Assembly (NCBI GenBank): GCA_965153455.1 | Contig: OZ234494.1 | Location: 2,046,001 to 2,110,000, forward strand | Source: Sphagnum compactum | Lineage: Eukaryota; Bryophyta; Sphagnopsida; Sphagnales | Reading direction: 5' to 3' | DNA length: 64,000 nucleotides | Shown here: positions 10,836-23,730 of the stretch, piece after piece | Layout of the letters: every line of letters begins with the position of its first letter | Position numbering within the stretch: the stretch's first letter is position 1 | Program-made: the position numbers and the translations under genes | The notes under the pieces: model-generated | What the model was told of the DNA's origin: nothing | The model's input: the letters and a program-made list of their open reading frames with translations, nothing else | The model's database searches: none

Positions 10836-13800
10836 TTATGAAGGAAACCATCTAGAATTTTCTTTTTGGCTAAATGAACATACTGTCAATTCACAAACAT
10901 TATACTGCAAAAATCTTGTAGCAAAGAGCTGGTTGGGGTCTCTTACAGAGGAGGAAGATGGAGAAGTGGCGGCAGACTTTGAGATTTCAGCCACAACATA
11001 ACTTTCTATTTCGTCAGCTTGGTTTAATGTATTCTGCTTATGGAGCTGCTGCACAAACTTATTGTAGCACACAAAGTTTGGCTGGTTTGTTGATGATACA
11101 AGACGAGCCCACATGCGGTCTGCAATATTCACCTGTCGTTGTGTTGCTGTTACTCTCTGCCAGAAGGAACAAAAAGTCGTGTTAGACAGAAGGTGATGAG
11201 GAAAAGGAGCACGGGGAATGTATCTCCAAAAGGGAAAAACTGTGCTGTTCACTATGCTGTGTATCGCTAGTTCATTGATGGTCAAACAACTAAGTGCTAA
11301 TTAGTTGTGAAAATTCTGGAACACTGATTATGGAACTGGCAGGATCCTTCTGAATGCCCTTCCAGAAGGATTGAACACTGTGTGAGTAGCCATCAAAGAA
11401 TTTTGTAGAGAACTTACACTGATAGGAATGTAGCAATGACGATTATTGACAGGGCCAACTGTAAAACCACAGTACCCTGCCATTGCACCATGGATGGCAC
11501 TGTGGGCCAGTAGCGTGCAATAGACGTTGTCTGATGCATTACTTGGGATAGCTCGAACCATGTATGTTGGATCTGTACCACCATACCAAGAAACTCCTCA
11601 AACATTACTCTAATAGGTCATTGATTACTTGCCAAAGATAGCAAGCAAATTGCTGAACAGTAGCCTTTGAGCACTTCATTTTACCTATGTACTTCAAGTT
11701 GAGGGGCTCTTTGAATTCCTTGACAAAATGATCCTGCAGCAGAAACAAGCAAAAGTCAAGAGCTGATTGAACCTGATAGATTAAAGCAGAGGTTTGCAAC
11801 AGGGATAATATAGCCCAACAAGTTAGAACAACCAATTATTCCACAAAACAGTCCAATGATTGTTTAAGTTTCATTTGGCCCATAAGTCATGAATGTCAAA
11901 GCTCTCAATGCTCTCTCCTAGTGGGAATATCACAGGGCAGTTGAAAAATTGCATACTTTCAGCTTTTGGCAGAGCCAAAGGCCAACATCAAGGAGCAAGC
12001 GGTTTCCAGATGCATCACTGAGCTTGTCAAAGGAACCCACACTCTCTGCTATCAACTCCTGGCCCGCACCTTCTGCCACCACAATTACCATGTGTCCATT
12101 TTCACGCAACCTTTGCTTTGCAAACTCATTCAGACCACCAGGTCCATCTAAGTAAAAGGGCACTTCTGGTACCAGGCATAAATCCTACAAAACACAATAT
12201 AAGTCACCAGTAGTAAGGTCAACATCTATGGCAGATAATTTCTAAGCAAGAAGGAAAACCATTCAATTTTTCTTCTTACAAACCAGAGAAGAAAGCAGAG
12301 AATGTGCATACTGCACATAATCTGCAACAGTTACTCTTTGAAAGGGAAAAAGAGAAAAAACCAACCAGTATCCAAATTACAAAAGGCCAAGACAGACTCA
12401 CACAAAGAAAGAAAGACCAGACAATTGCATTATCCACTGCAAGACTAAGAAAGAAGGTTGTCGTTATAAAGCTTGAAGAGCTAATGGGACAACATTACAA
12501 CCCATGGTAACTCAATCAGAAGAATGGATATATAGAATGGTTAGAAGACTTGAAGTTCAGAGAGAAGGAACCAACCACATCACGACTACCAAGAGTGGCA
12601 TGCATTGCAATATATCCTGCACCAAAAACTTACACGAATTAGTCTTGATATCAGCAGTACCTCCTAAGCATTCGTTTTGCAAAATGGTAGATGTTTAAAC
12701 AAAGTGTCTTTTCATCAAGAAAATGAAATAGCCAGATAATGGGAAGCACGCACCACTGTGACGTCCCATAAGCTTGACCAAGCCGATACCATTCTGTATG
12801 CTCTCTGCTTCAACATGTGCTGCATTGATTGCACGTTGAGCCTCTTCAACTGCTGTGTCAAACCCAAAAGACTTGTCTATGATCTGTGAACCCCAGCCCA
12901 TGCAAAAAACCTGATTGAGGTCTTTGCGCCATTCAAAAAATAAAATTTTCAATACATAGACAAGATATGTTAGAGAAACGCTAGGCGATCCCTGACAACA
13001 GTCTACTGAGGTTTGCATGCATTTTGATGCTCCACATGGCAACCTTATAAGACCCACAATTTTGGCACATTTATCTTTCTCTCCACTTTATTCAAAGTGT
13101 TCTCAAATATTTTATGGAATGCACCTTATTCTTCCAACAAATGCAGGGGGAGGTTATGTGTTCAAATTCAGAGTTTTCAGCTGGGACAGTGTGATTTTTG
13201 GTTTGGTATGTGTTCCAAAGTAGTTTGGAGAAGACTCCACCAAACCATACATTCTGCAAGATCTATTCAAATGAACAGTTGCCTTATTTGCAGAATATGA
13301 CAGAATCTGCCAATAGTCAATGCCAATATCCCAAAACTTTGCCACATGGTCTTCAAAGCTTTTGGATATGCAAAATTTTCTATAACAACTGAACCTTACA
13401 ATGGAACTGCCAATCTGAAGGAAACAATATTGAAGTATTGAATCTCAGATGGACTAATAAGTGGATGGGCCACTTACTTCAATGTCATTATCAATTGTCT
13501 TTGGAATACCTGCAACCACCACCTTTAATCCCCGCCTCTTGCACTCCTGGAGTTTAAATGCACCAAAATCCCACCAACATTTGTGATGAGTTTCGGAGTC
13601 TTCCTATTCAGATCCTTCAGCTCGAAGAATTTCTGAATCAAGAAGTAGCCATGATACAGCTACACAAAATGTGATTCTGGTCATAATAGCTTGATGGTAA
13701 CATCTCCTTGAGGCCAGGAATGTCTTACTGAAGCATGTGTAAACAGACTGCCAAGAACTTGCTCATGAAGCTGGCATACAAAGTGCCCAAAACAAACTTG

Positions 13801-16800
13801 ATGCTGGGCAATTGAAAGCAAAAGCAAATCATGCACCACAAAGAGGGAAAGTGCGTGCCTCATGAATCAGATTTGCTCCTCTCTGAGTGCCATTACCCCC
13901 AATAATGTAGACCTTTATAATGACAGAACACAGCAATTATTGGTCAGTTTCCCTAAGGTGTTGGTCTGTAGGTATGCAATGTGAAAATAGCTGGATTGCA
14001 AGTAGGAAAGTGACTGTTGTATTGAGTTTTATGCCAAGAACTGGCTCACCTGATTGATACCACGGTCTTGAATGGAATCAACAATCTTAGTGGTGTCATG
14101 ACCGCCACGTGAGGTGCCAAGAATAGTGCCTCCTCGTTTGTGAATATCATTCACAAACTTGGGGGTCAAATCAGTAGTGTTCCGTGAATAGAAACCCCTG
14201 TAGCCTCCCTGCCAAGGATGCAACATCACTCAATCACTTTCTCCATATTTGGGTCTAGCCATGCCCCATCATGCCTACAGGAATTCCAAAAAGAAAACCA
14301 GAGTCTATTGTACTAACTGAAGTCTACTATAACTCCAGATCTGCCTTTGAAGACAAATACCTCACCACTGAGAGAACAAAAGTATAAATACAAAAGTCTA
14401 CAGTTCCAGGTCTGCTGTTGCAAAGATGTTTGGTCTCTCAAATCCTGTCATTCCCAAGTGAGTCCAAAGAACATGGCTCATCTACTTACTCTTATATCTG
14501 ATTCTGGAGGATTTGTAGTGGGGGAAGTTAATTACATGAATGCCGTAGATTTCTCGAATGCCATACTGAGTCCAGAGCCCACAAACTATCTCACGAATGA
14601 CAGTGTTGAGACCAGGACACAACCCTCCACATGTTACAATGCATGCCTTCACTTCCTCTGGCCTGAAGTATATCTGCAAGTATTTAAAGTAGGACAGTCA
14701 AAAAAAGCTTAACCTACAACAAAACACCTCTAGCAACATGTCCCATGGATATGAAACATAAGCACACTATTCCACACATCCAGAACTTAAGGTCTACCGT
14801 CAAACTCTGAATTCACCACAGGCAAGCTAAAGGCTATAAACATCTAAGCTTCCAGCTAAAATGACTTGCACTAACTGTTGGCTTACCATCAAGTCAACAT
14901 CACAGCAGCTGCCACTCTCAGCAAATGACAGACAGGAAAGTGATGCTGGCAAGCTAAGATGAGCAAATCAAAGAGAGACAGCTTTTAGTACTTGCTGGAA
15001 TTGGTCTTGTGGCATTAGGATCCATGCCTGATTAGGAAAAAGCAAGAGGAGATTTGGAAAGAGCAGTCAGGACGGAGAAGAGTAACTATTGCTGTTGAGC
15101 GTGAAGCTTACAGTTAGCAAAAGAGTTACAACTATTCTCTTTTGTCCAGAAAGCGCTAAATTGAGACCCTGCTTTTCCTCTCCACACACAGGAGTATAGT
15201 GTGGCAACCTGCCCTAAGAGAGGGAGAAAGGGAGAACCTTGTCTCTGGGTCCAGCTCGTCGGAAGTGAATACCATCTCCAGCTGTGCTTAAGTTCACAAC
15301 CGCCTGGTGTACACAAGACCATACCCACAATGTTCTGAAAACCAAAAATGTGAACAGTCTCACAAAACTCAATATAGTACTGCTTCTACTGTTTCCTCCA
15401 TAGTATTGACACAGATTACAAGAGAACAAGGACAAATGGCTACAAGATCGAGCCAGATACAACCTCTGTAAAGCTATTCAGCCCTGGGGATCCTCCACAG
15501 TGAACATCATGTCATGACAAACAAAGCAGCCAGCTCTATAAATCCTACAGAAATGCTCTATGTACATCATGTGCTTATCGGAACAGGAAAAGGTTGGCTT
15601 ACATCTTTCGCAACCACATCTGTGTTTTCCACAAAATACTGCCTGCATTACAAGTCAGCCCATCCCAGAAGCCTGTTAAAAGTGTGGAACAAAGAGGTCT
15701 ACCACTTGGTTTGTGGCATCATACTGTGAAGACAAAAACATCTGGAAGAAGATGATAACTCTCAAGAAAATAGAAAAAGGAAGCACTTGCTAAGCTGACC
15801 ATGTCCTTGCTATATGAACTTTCTACTATTCTGGAGTTGCATGTTCAACTTCTCATACATAGCACTCGTAGCTAGGCAATTGGAAAAGAAAGGAGCGGTG
15901 AGATTTTCATGCTTGCCTCACAGCTGAGTAGGCAGGGTTGTGGCTCAAAGGATTTGCATATGTCTGCACGTTGTACACAGAGCAGTTCATCACACCAGAT
16001 CAAAGGGCTGTACAAAAGCAAGGAGTTCGAAGAGGGAAAGCTCTGACAGCATATCACTCCAGTCTTCTTGAAAATTCGAAGCAAAGCAATGCAATAGTCT
16101 GGAGATAGAGACTGAATTTGAGATTCAAGGACCGTCGGAGCTTCTATGTAGGCAAACCCCAAAATAGCCGAGGAAATTGCTCGACAAATATCCTTTCGAG
16201 AACGCATCAGATTGTTCCGAGATAGAACTGCGACCATATTCTGCTGGCTAACCTCCTGATCGGCGATCAGATTGAAAGAAAAACTGAAGCAGGAATGATA
16301 TGGCATTCAGTTGATCCATTTGCTCTTTTCTTCCTACCTTGCTGGACAAAACAACGATCGGAACATATACTATCATGGACATCAACGCCTCCAACGTCTC
16401 AACGCAAATCACAACTGCAATCTTCTCTCCAAAGATGCCACGAATTGTACGGGCGGTCTTGTGCGAGGGAGAGAATTCGAGCCTTGAGCGACCGGCAATC
16501 AGATTGAAAGAGAAAAACTGAAGCAGGAATGATATAGAATTCAGTTGACCCATTTTCTCTTTCCTTCGTAGCTTGCTAGACGAAACGACGATCGGAACAC
16601 TTACTACCATGGACATCAACGCCTCCAATGTCTCAACGCAAATCACAAAACTGCAAATTTCTCTCCAAAGATGCCATGAATTTTACGGGCGGTCTTGTGC
16701 GAGGTAGAGAATTCGAGCCTTGAGAGAGTGCGCAGGTTCTCATGACTCTTCATCGAGATTGTGTCTGAAAACCGACCGATAGACAAGGAGAGCGCGAAAT

Positions 16801-17249
16801 AGGATTGCAGAATTGCACAGGGGAGATAGGAAGAAAAGACGTGAGAAAGGGAAGAAGCGAACCGGGAGATCTGGCAGCCAATCGGTGAGGTGAGGCACAT
16901 CTTCCAAAACCGCACCACCGGAGCCTATTAGAATTTTGCTCGTTTCTGCGGCCTTCACAGACATGATTATCACCGCCTTCCTCGATTGTTGTTTGGACAA
17001 GGCCAATCCGGGAGGAGCTGCTTCAACACACAAACGCTCATTCTTCAAGAAATCGCCACCACGAATCCATGAGCTACTTCGCAGTCTTCTATTATTATTC
17101 TCCTTCGCAATTTCCCCTCTACCTACGAGTCTCCAACCGGTTTTTGGTGACGAAGACGACGACAAAATTCCGCCGCTTCTATAATCTCGTTCTCTCCACA
17201 ATCCCGCACTAGCACCCTCTGGCAAAACGCGGCAGCTGAGACAAGCCAT
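10836..17249 (-). CDS. PFK: ATP-dependent 6-phosphofructokinase, plant type
   Basis: Fourteen exons on the minus strand: 17249-16863, 15963-15917, 15642-15603, 15303-15238, 14673-14536, 14208-14050, 13912-13859, 13546-13478, 12883-12754, 12616-12576, 12184-11957, 11733-11685, 11572-11418, 11156-10836. They join without a frame break into 627 codons. The enzyme phosphorylates fructose 6-phosphate in glycolysis. Landmarks: [10 protein letters not shown] (about 119-128), [23 protein letters not shown] (196-201, ATP site), YRGFY, GGNGT (284-288), PKTIDNDI (312-319, catalytic Asp), [19 protein letters not shown] (360-364), EGAGQ (415-419), [15 protein letters not shown] and DRMWARL. The Gly after Asn in GGNGT fits ATP rather than pyrophosphate use. 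The 110-residue basic/Ser-rich front could be a plastid transit peptide. A C-terminal tail of about 80 residues follows STNQPNF. Oddities: Asn where most members have Asp in GGDGT, and two apparent GC-AG introns. Confidence 0.95.
16261..16726. repeat. Tandem duplication (about 232 bp x 2) inside PFK intron 1
   Basis: Unit 1 (16261-16492) and unit 2 (16493-16726) both run from cggc(g/a)atcagattgaaag through ctgaagcaggaatgatat, gacatcaacgcctccaa and ctctccaaagatgcca to gagaattcgagccttgag. They look roughly 85-90% alike by eye. Both lie in the first intron (15964-16862), close to the first exon. Confidence 0.9.
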
Positions 17250-17473
17250 GACCTCTGGAGCTTGCCTATTGCAAACAAGGCGTTATATCACACCGATCCA
17301 GACGTTGTCGAGCTCCCTGCATACGGCAGAATGCGTGACAGTTGCAATTGCAAAGTTCTGCTCTCGATGCAGCCCAGAACGCTCCGTTATTGCAACCGAA
17401 AACGCTCTTGCAGCACTGGATCCACGAGCAATTCCTTTTTTGCTCGCGGGGGGTGACGCGCCAGCTGCTTTCC

Positions 17474-17517
17474 GGTCTCTGTCTCGGTCTCTGTCTCGGT
17501 CTCTGTCTCTCTCTTCG
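17474..17517. repeat. GTCTCG/GTCTCT microsatellite upstream of PFK
   Basis: Repeats of ggtctctgtctc occur three times in a row, then ctctctct, about 230-270 bp upstream of the PFK start codon. This would be promoter or 5' UTR. Confidence 0.7.
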
Positions 17518-17852
17518 CGCTCCGCAAATTTCTTTCAAGGAAGGCGGAAAGATGGCGGTTTCACAAGTGTCTGCTACGTTACGTATTCGTCAATGGCGGG
17601 CTGCTTTAGGGCTTTGGACATTTAGGCTTTTGCAGTACTCGATTTCTTTTTCTTTTCTGGGGGTCACGGCCCTTTTATGGGATGAGTGACGGCTCTTGAA
17701 CCAGCATTTTTTATGTTATTTTGTGACGAATTTTTAAAATCATTGGGCGATTTTTTTTCAAAAAATATTCTGTCACATATTCCCTTTTTTAAATCGCCAA
17801 AAGTCGAAAATTTTCTTACAAATCGCCATGTTTCTATAGATTCTTCAAGCAC

Positions 17853-17950
17853 GTAGCCAGGATATAAAAGGATTCTAATAAATTTCTACTTTCATAGCTG
17901 GTCTACAGCTAAACGTGGCTAAATCTCCTTGTGGATTGCCAAATGTGACA
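17853..17950 (+). repeat. Dispersed repeat copy A (pair with 23184-23280)
   Basis: This copy shares, in order, gtagcca, aaggattct, tttctactttcata and gtgg(c/t)taaat, ending in tgga with ttgcca, with the copy at 23184-23280. AT-rich sequence before both copies, with 'aaatcgcca' and 'gaaaattttc', is also related, so the full unit may be 250 bp or more. Confidence 0.7.
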
Positions 17951-20900
17951 ATATGCGACAATAATATTCCGTTGAGGGTCTACACGAATCGAATGTGTAT
18001 ATCAGAGTGATGTCTCCAACCTGGATTCACATTAATGAAAAATTACATCTTAAGATGTTTTTTCCATATTTGTGTCGTATTTTATTTTTTCAGTTTGAGT
18101 TTGAGTTAGGATGTTCTCCATCTTTGACATCTGACTTGTAACAATTCAACTCAGACTTAAGTCCTCCGAAGCTGCAAATTATTTTAAGGGCACACAATTG
18201 GGTTTGTTTATAATAAAGTTTGATTATATCATAATGAATTAGGTTTTCAGTGAAGTGTCAAGGCCCCAAGAGTGACGGCATACGTGAAATAAAGGCCCTG
18301 ATGACGCAAAGAAGCTGAGGGACATCCATCCATGCCCTCATCCATGAGTCTTACCTGACGTAATTAAATTTTCATGCCCTCGGCCATGAGTCTTACCTGA
18401 CGTACAATGCGATCGTGTGTTAAATTTGAATGTCGAGACAGATTATGTCATAATAACAATATAAAATGAAATGTGTGCCTTGGAAAAGGAAATATGCCTT
18501 TAGGATATCTTACTTTTCAGCATTATTATATTAGACATAATAGAGTTATTCTGAGGGAATTTCATAGATGTTTAGATGCCCTTCAAATACATTAGGAAGT
18601 TTCTTAATTGCTTTATGTCCACTCCAGAGCCTCTAGTCAGGTGACAAGTGGCAAACACCCATTAATAGTAGTCAAGGTTCAACCTACCCTTTAGTTATTT
18701 CTACTTACAAAGTTGTTTTGATAGAGGTTGATACTAACCAACAACCAGCAATTCCCTTTGGGAGAACCTACCACAATATGAAAATAAGACCCCAAAAATT
18801 GGTTATATTCCTTGGCCATGGGCTCTACTGAAATAATGTTGTAGGGGAGGTTCCCATACAAGTGGATTCTCCTGAGGGAGGGTCGCATTCAGGCAGTAGC
18901 CTGAGTTTGTTCCCAACCGATGGAGAACACACGAGTATAGGAACCTCCATGTACCTTTAAGTGTCTTCATTTTCTTTCATCTGTTCTTTCTTTCTTATTT
19001 TTCTGAATTTTCCTGATCTGTCCCTTTCCTCCTTGTGTTTTTTAATTTTCCTGATCCGTCCCATCAAAAAACCTTTCCATAGGAATATGGGAACATAGAA
19101 ATATAGCAGGATCTCCCTCATTTCCTAGGGATCTTCTGCTGGGGGAGATCCCTTAAAATACAAAGAGAAATAGAAAGAGAGGTTTTTACGGCCCTCACAC
19201 AAGGCAAAGCTGAGTATGGGCCTGATTTTGCCTGATTTTGGTGCAGAGCGGGAAGCACCTAGTGGTTTTTTTTTTTTAATTTTTTTTCCCATGATGCCTT
19301 GGTAGAATACATCATGTCATGCATGTTCTCAAATAGGCATTTTGCAGGTTGTGTGATGAAAAGGAGGGGCGGATGAAGCCCTACACAAATGAAACAATGC
19401 TATCAAGACTCAAAAGTTGAACAAGACAAAACTTTCGACAATTGCTTGTGATGTGAAGCGTTTGTGATGTGAAGCGTGGAGTTATCTTTCTGTGGCATTG
19501 TGTTCATGACTTTTGTTTCTTGCTTGTTATGAAAAAGAAAAGGCAATTATTCACTATTGACAGCACTTGTTGAATGGTGAGGTGTTCTCCTTGGGTGCAT
19601 CTTTTGTGGTGTGGTTGCTTTCCCGCTTGAGCTTTGATGGTGGCATGTTGAGTAATGGAGTTGGATGAAGATAAAGAGCGTGACTAATTCAAGGGTGACT
19701 AATTCAAGGGTGGAGGAGCTAAGTGCATTTGTGTTGCATTCGGATCAGGGAAATGATTTTTTGTTTTTTGGTTGGGTTGTTCTAAAGGGAATTGATAGAT
19801 TGCTTTCAGTAGGAGAAATAGTATTCCGATACGTTATGTCTCTCCTTAAGAAGGATGCATTGTAATAAATATGGGTTGATGATAGGAAAAAGGATGAAAG
19901 CTATAGGGATCTCGGGCACAGTTGTGAAATGTACCATCGTTGTGTGAGTCTGTCTGTTTTTGTTTGGTTTATCAATTCCTTAAATCACGAAAAGAAAAAA
20001 AAAACCTAGTTTTCTAAGCACTCTGAGGGAGTATGGGACCATTACAACAAGTTATACACTAATGTGATTACTGTGAGGTGTCGTCAATTTTCCTTGTCCA
20101 AGCTTTCAAAGTTGCTTGTGGGGTTTAAGCATCCCTTCATTGTGCAATGTTGTTGTTCTAAGTCGATTAAGATGTTGAATGACTAAAAGAAGTAGCCAAC
20201 GGGTTTTTGTCAAATTGTGTAGTGGGTATTGTGTGTATATGTTGCTTGTGTGGTTGTTAGTGGGCTTTGTGACTAAAAGACATTTGATCATAACATGATG
20301 ATGCTCAAGAAAGTGAGGTCAGATGAAACATGAAATCCTACATCTCTCACAATAGCCAAGAAAATATCTCAAACAACATCATGCAAGGTTGTCCTTTCCT
20401 TACCATGCGCACAACAAAGAAGGTGGATCCCCATAGGATTCAAAGGTTGGTTATAAACGCAATGTGACAGCCCAAGGACTAAAGGATGGAAAAGACCCAA
20501 CCTAGTGTGCAATGCAATGAAGAAAACATCTAAAGACAGGTGGAAGAAAAGAATGATTGGGTGGGTTAATAACGAAGTGCTTACACTCGGCCTCGCACAC
20601 GATTTTCAAGTGTGTTCGATGTGAATTAGAAGGTAAATAAAAAAGGATGATAAAAAAGGTATGGTCATGCAATCTCTTTGAAATATTTTTATGAAAATGA
20701 TTTATGCCTTTTTCGACCAACTAATCAAAAGGGGGGACACATGCTATAGCCCTTAAGGGAAAAAACTTTCATGTTAATCTGAAATGTGCTTGGAAAGGAA
20801 GGGGCCCTGAGCTATTCACCCCTATCGCCTCCAACAAAAATGGATGAGAATCTAACAAAAATTTGGAAGCTATGACAAGGGCTACTAAGGCCCAACTTCT

Positions 20901-23183
20901 TAGATAGGCAATTGGGACAATAACCTCCAAAGAAATCAACCTTACGCTTTCATTAAATATGGGGAGAGCCACCTACTAACAAATTAGAAGGGCCTTGAAA
21001 CACTTTAGTGAGCCCGAACCCGAAAGTCTTTTAAAAATTCTAGTCAAGATGGAGTAAAAAATGGCAATATTTATGATGTTTATAAATGCCCAAAATAAAT
21101 TGGGGTCTTTATTAATGTCGGGTTACTCTTGTCTTTTACAAAAACCTTTTGTTCTTAATAAATTAAAATGGTTTTAGTTATCAACAAAATAAAATTTAAT
21201 TTCAATTTTTGGGTCCAGTTTTTAAAAACAAACCACAAATTCAATTGCAATTTTGGTTTCAATTTGAAAATCAAACTTGGTTCAAATCTAATTTTAGGTA
21301 ACTCAAATTAAAACAAGTGGTTACCTTCCAATTAAACTTCGATTAACCTTCAATTCTAAATTTTTTTCTAGAATTCTTAATCCCGGTTTCACAATTAAAT
21401 GGAATTATAACAACAAAATAATTATTATGAATTGTAATTGTAAATAATAGTATTATGACTTGAGGCAATAATATGGATAAACATGGGAAATCAAATAATG
21501 AGCCTTATGAACCCTACAATGAAAATCTTTTGACTAGGGGCATAAGGTTTGATTTATGAATAATTTAGATAAATATTTTGGGTTAGTAATAATTGGAGAT
21601 CAAATATGTAGACTTGACCAAATTTTAGACTCCAAATAATGTAAGATCTTTCCATAAAAGGATGAAAAACTATAAGTGGCATGTGATAATTGGTTGACAT
21701 AAACAAATGATAAATGGGCAATAAATGTAAATGAATTTGATTAACCATTCATCCACTTCATTCCTTCAAATATATATAATGGATAGTGATTGAAGCTTTA
21801 AAATCATAATATGCAACCAATAATTTGATGTTGTTAATTATTATTAAGACTCGTAAAAATATCATATGTGAAAAATAAAATTTGAAAAAATAAATACAAT
21901 GTGAAGATTATTGTCGATACCATTGTGGAAACCTTATGGTTTTTGGTAAGTGATCTTCATAAAGACAAATATTTAAGCGTGTGATGAACTCTTTTAAAAA
22001 TATAGTTCACACATATATATTCAACTTTAAACGTGTGGGTGATCCTATCCTTAAAGAATGTAAAGTTTCATATTTGAGGACTATGTGAGTTGAGAATATC
22101 GTAAGTGTTATGTTGTAATATGGTTGAATAATCTACCTATGTGCTAGAAGATAGTTAGTAAAAAATTAATCTTTATAGTTTTAGATCCCCTTAAGTTAAA
22201 AAACCAAGATTCTAATTTTGACTATGAATCTTCAACAAAAAAAAATTGATTCCAATTTGAGAACCACCAAACCAGTTCCAAAAATCAAACCCAATTTTGA
22301 TTTTGTTTTTTTAACTAAAATCATTAACGACAGTTCCTACCTTCCAAACTAGGTACTTGTTCAACACTAGTTTTACCAATTAAGCAAGTATGTCCATTTT
22401 AACATACCATTTGGGTATTGATATTTAAAATTTTCAATTTAAACATAGGGTAAGAACATGAGTACCAAAATATTTTTCAAATAGACATATCAAGTAGGTC
22501 TATATAATAAATAACCTACCTGTTTTGAAAGTATTCTAAATATGAAGATGAGCAAAGAACAACCTCGTTCCAACTAATATGAAACATGCATATAAATATT
22601 GAATATTCACACCAATATTTTATCTAAAGTGATAATGTTTTTAACAAAGAGTCGCTACGAAATGGTGCTTGTCTCTAACTTACAATCTGGAGGAGTAGTT
22701 CCATTGGAGAGTACATGACTATGCACAACTCTCACCACTTGTGACCAACACAAAGCTTTATTTTTTTTAGAGCTTTAACAAACTTGACATATACATACCC
22801 AGAAGCACAAAAACATTTGAGACAAATATATGAATTGGACCCTCAAAGGGTGAACTCTATGGGTATGAATAAGTGCAAAGGTAGCATCAATGGAGATAAA
22901 TAAAGAACCAGAATATATCCCCATTTTTTTATAAAATGATGTTCGTCAGTTCTTGTTCTACATACCCAAGTACATACCCACCGAAACACTATATACTAGA
23001 CCAACACTAGTTTTTATCATGGTACGCAATGTTTTTTACTGGCGAAATTTTGCCAAAATTTCACCTGAAAATTATGATTTTGACGTATTTGAAGGTCTTT
23101 TCATGGAAAAAAAGTCCCAAATTCGTCAAATTTTGAAGGAAAATTTTCAAAATCGCCAATTTTTTTATGATAAGTTCCGGTAG

Positions 23184-23280
23184 GTAGCCAAATATAGAAG
23201 GATTCTGTTTTTTTTCTACTTTCATACCTAGTATGTAGCCAAATGTGGTTAAATGATTTTCTGGATGATTGCCACTTTGG
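23184..23280 (+). repeat. Dispersed repeat copy B (pair with 17853-17950)
   Basis: The second copy of the family, in the same orientation, about 5.3 kb downstream. Upstream similarity (aaaattttcaaaatcgcca at about 23138) suggests the element starts near 23030. No open frame is shared. Confidence 0.7.
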
Positions 23281-23458
23281 CTACATTGCAAAATCCTTAA
23301 CCCTGATGGTACCAGTGTGGGTGCTGGTTCTCCCAAGGCCCCACTGGTATCATGACACATGAACATTTGAACTACCCAGTGAGCTTACTTCAGTCTATCT
23401 TTGGCAGTCTTTTTGTTTTGGCGAATTTTCAGCAATAGGAGACTTTTTTTTCAAAATA

Positions 23459-23617
23459 GGTATGCAAAAAATGATCGTTGTTGGAGGTTTTAAAAATATT
23501 TCAACAACATCATTTTAAAACCTAAACCTCATTTTCAAATTTAAAATATTTAATATATTTTAAAAATCGCTCAACATTTTTAAGCCTCCAACAACGATCA
23601 TTTTTTTGCATATGACC
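23459..23617. mobile_element. MITE-like inverted-repeat element, about 159 bp
   Basis: The left end ggtatgcaaaaaatgatcg...ttggaggttt (23459-23492) is mirrored by the right end aagcctccaacaacgatc...tgcatatgacc (23583-23617). The arms are about 34 bp with few mismatches. The interior is AT-rich (attttaaaac, aatatatttt) and without coding capacity. Size and structure fit a non-autonomous DNA transposon. Target-site duplications were not clear. Confidence 0.75.
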
Positions 23618-23697
23618 GATTTTTAAAATATTTCAAACACCGGTCAGAGTCCAAGAATATTCCCCAAATTATGGCCAGTCAGTGGATTTTAACCCCG

Positions 23698-23730
23698 TCC
23701 TCTCTCCTCTCCTCTCCTCTCCTCTCCCCT
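23698..23730. repeat. Pentanucleotide array (CTCTC)n
   Basis: Six or so consecutive tctcc units in a CT-only tract. Confidence 0.85.

Noticed and set aside
15238-15330. An apparent frameshift in PFK exon 4 (NIVG in one frame, VHQAVVN in another).
   Set aside because: Using the acceptor CACCAG before 15303 gives an in-frame exon matching the family, so no frameshift is needed.
16248-16646. A 132-codon minus-strand frame as a separate gene.
   Set aside because: It is the open reading of the tandem duplication inside PFK intron 1, with internal peptide repeat and no domain.
18691-18888. A 65-codon minus frame with GNLPYNIIS, recalling callose synthase or other large enzymes.
   Set aside because: Only five residues match anything remembered and no neighbouring exon supports it.
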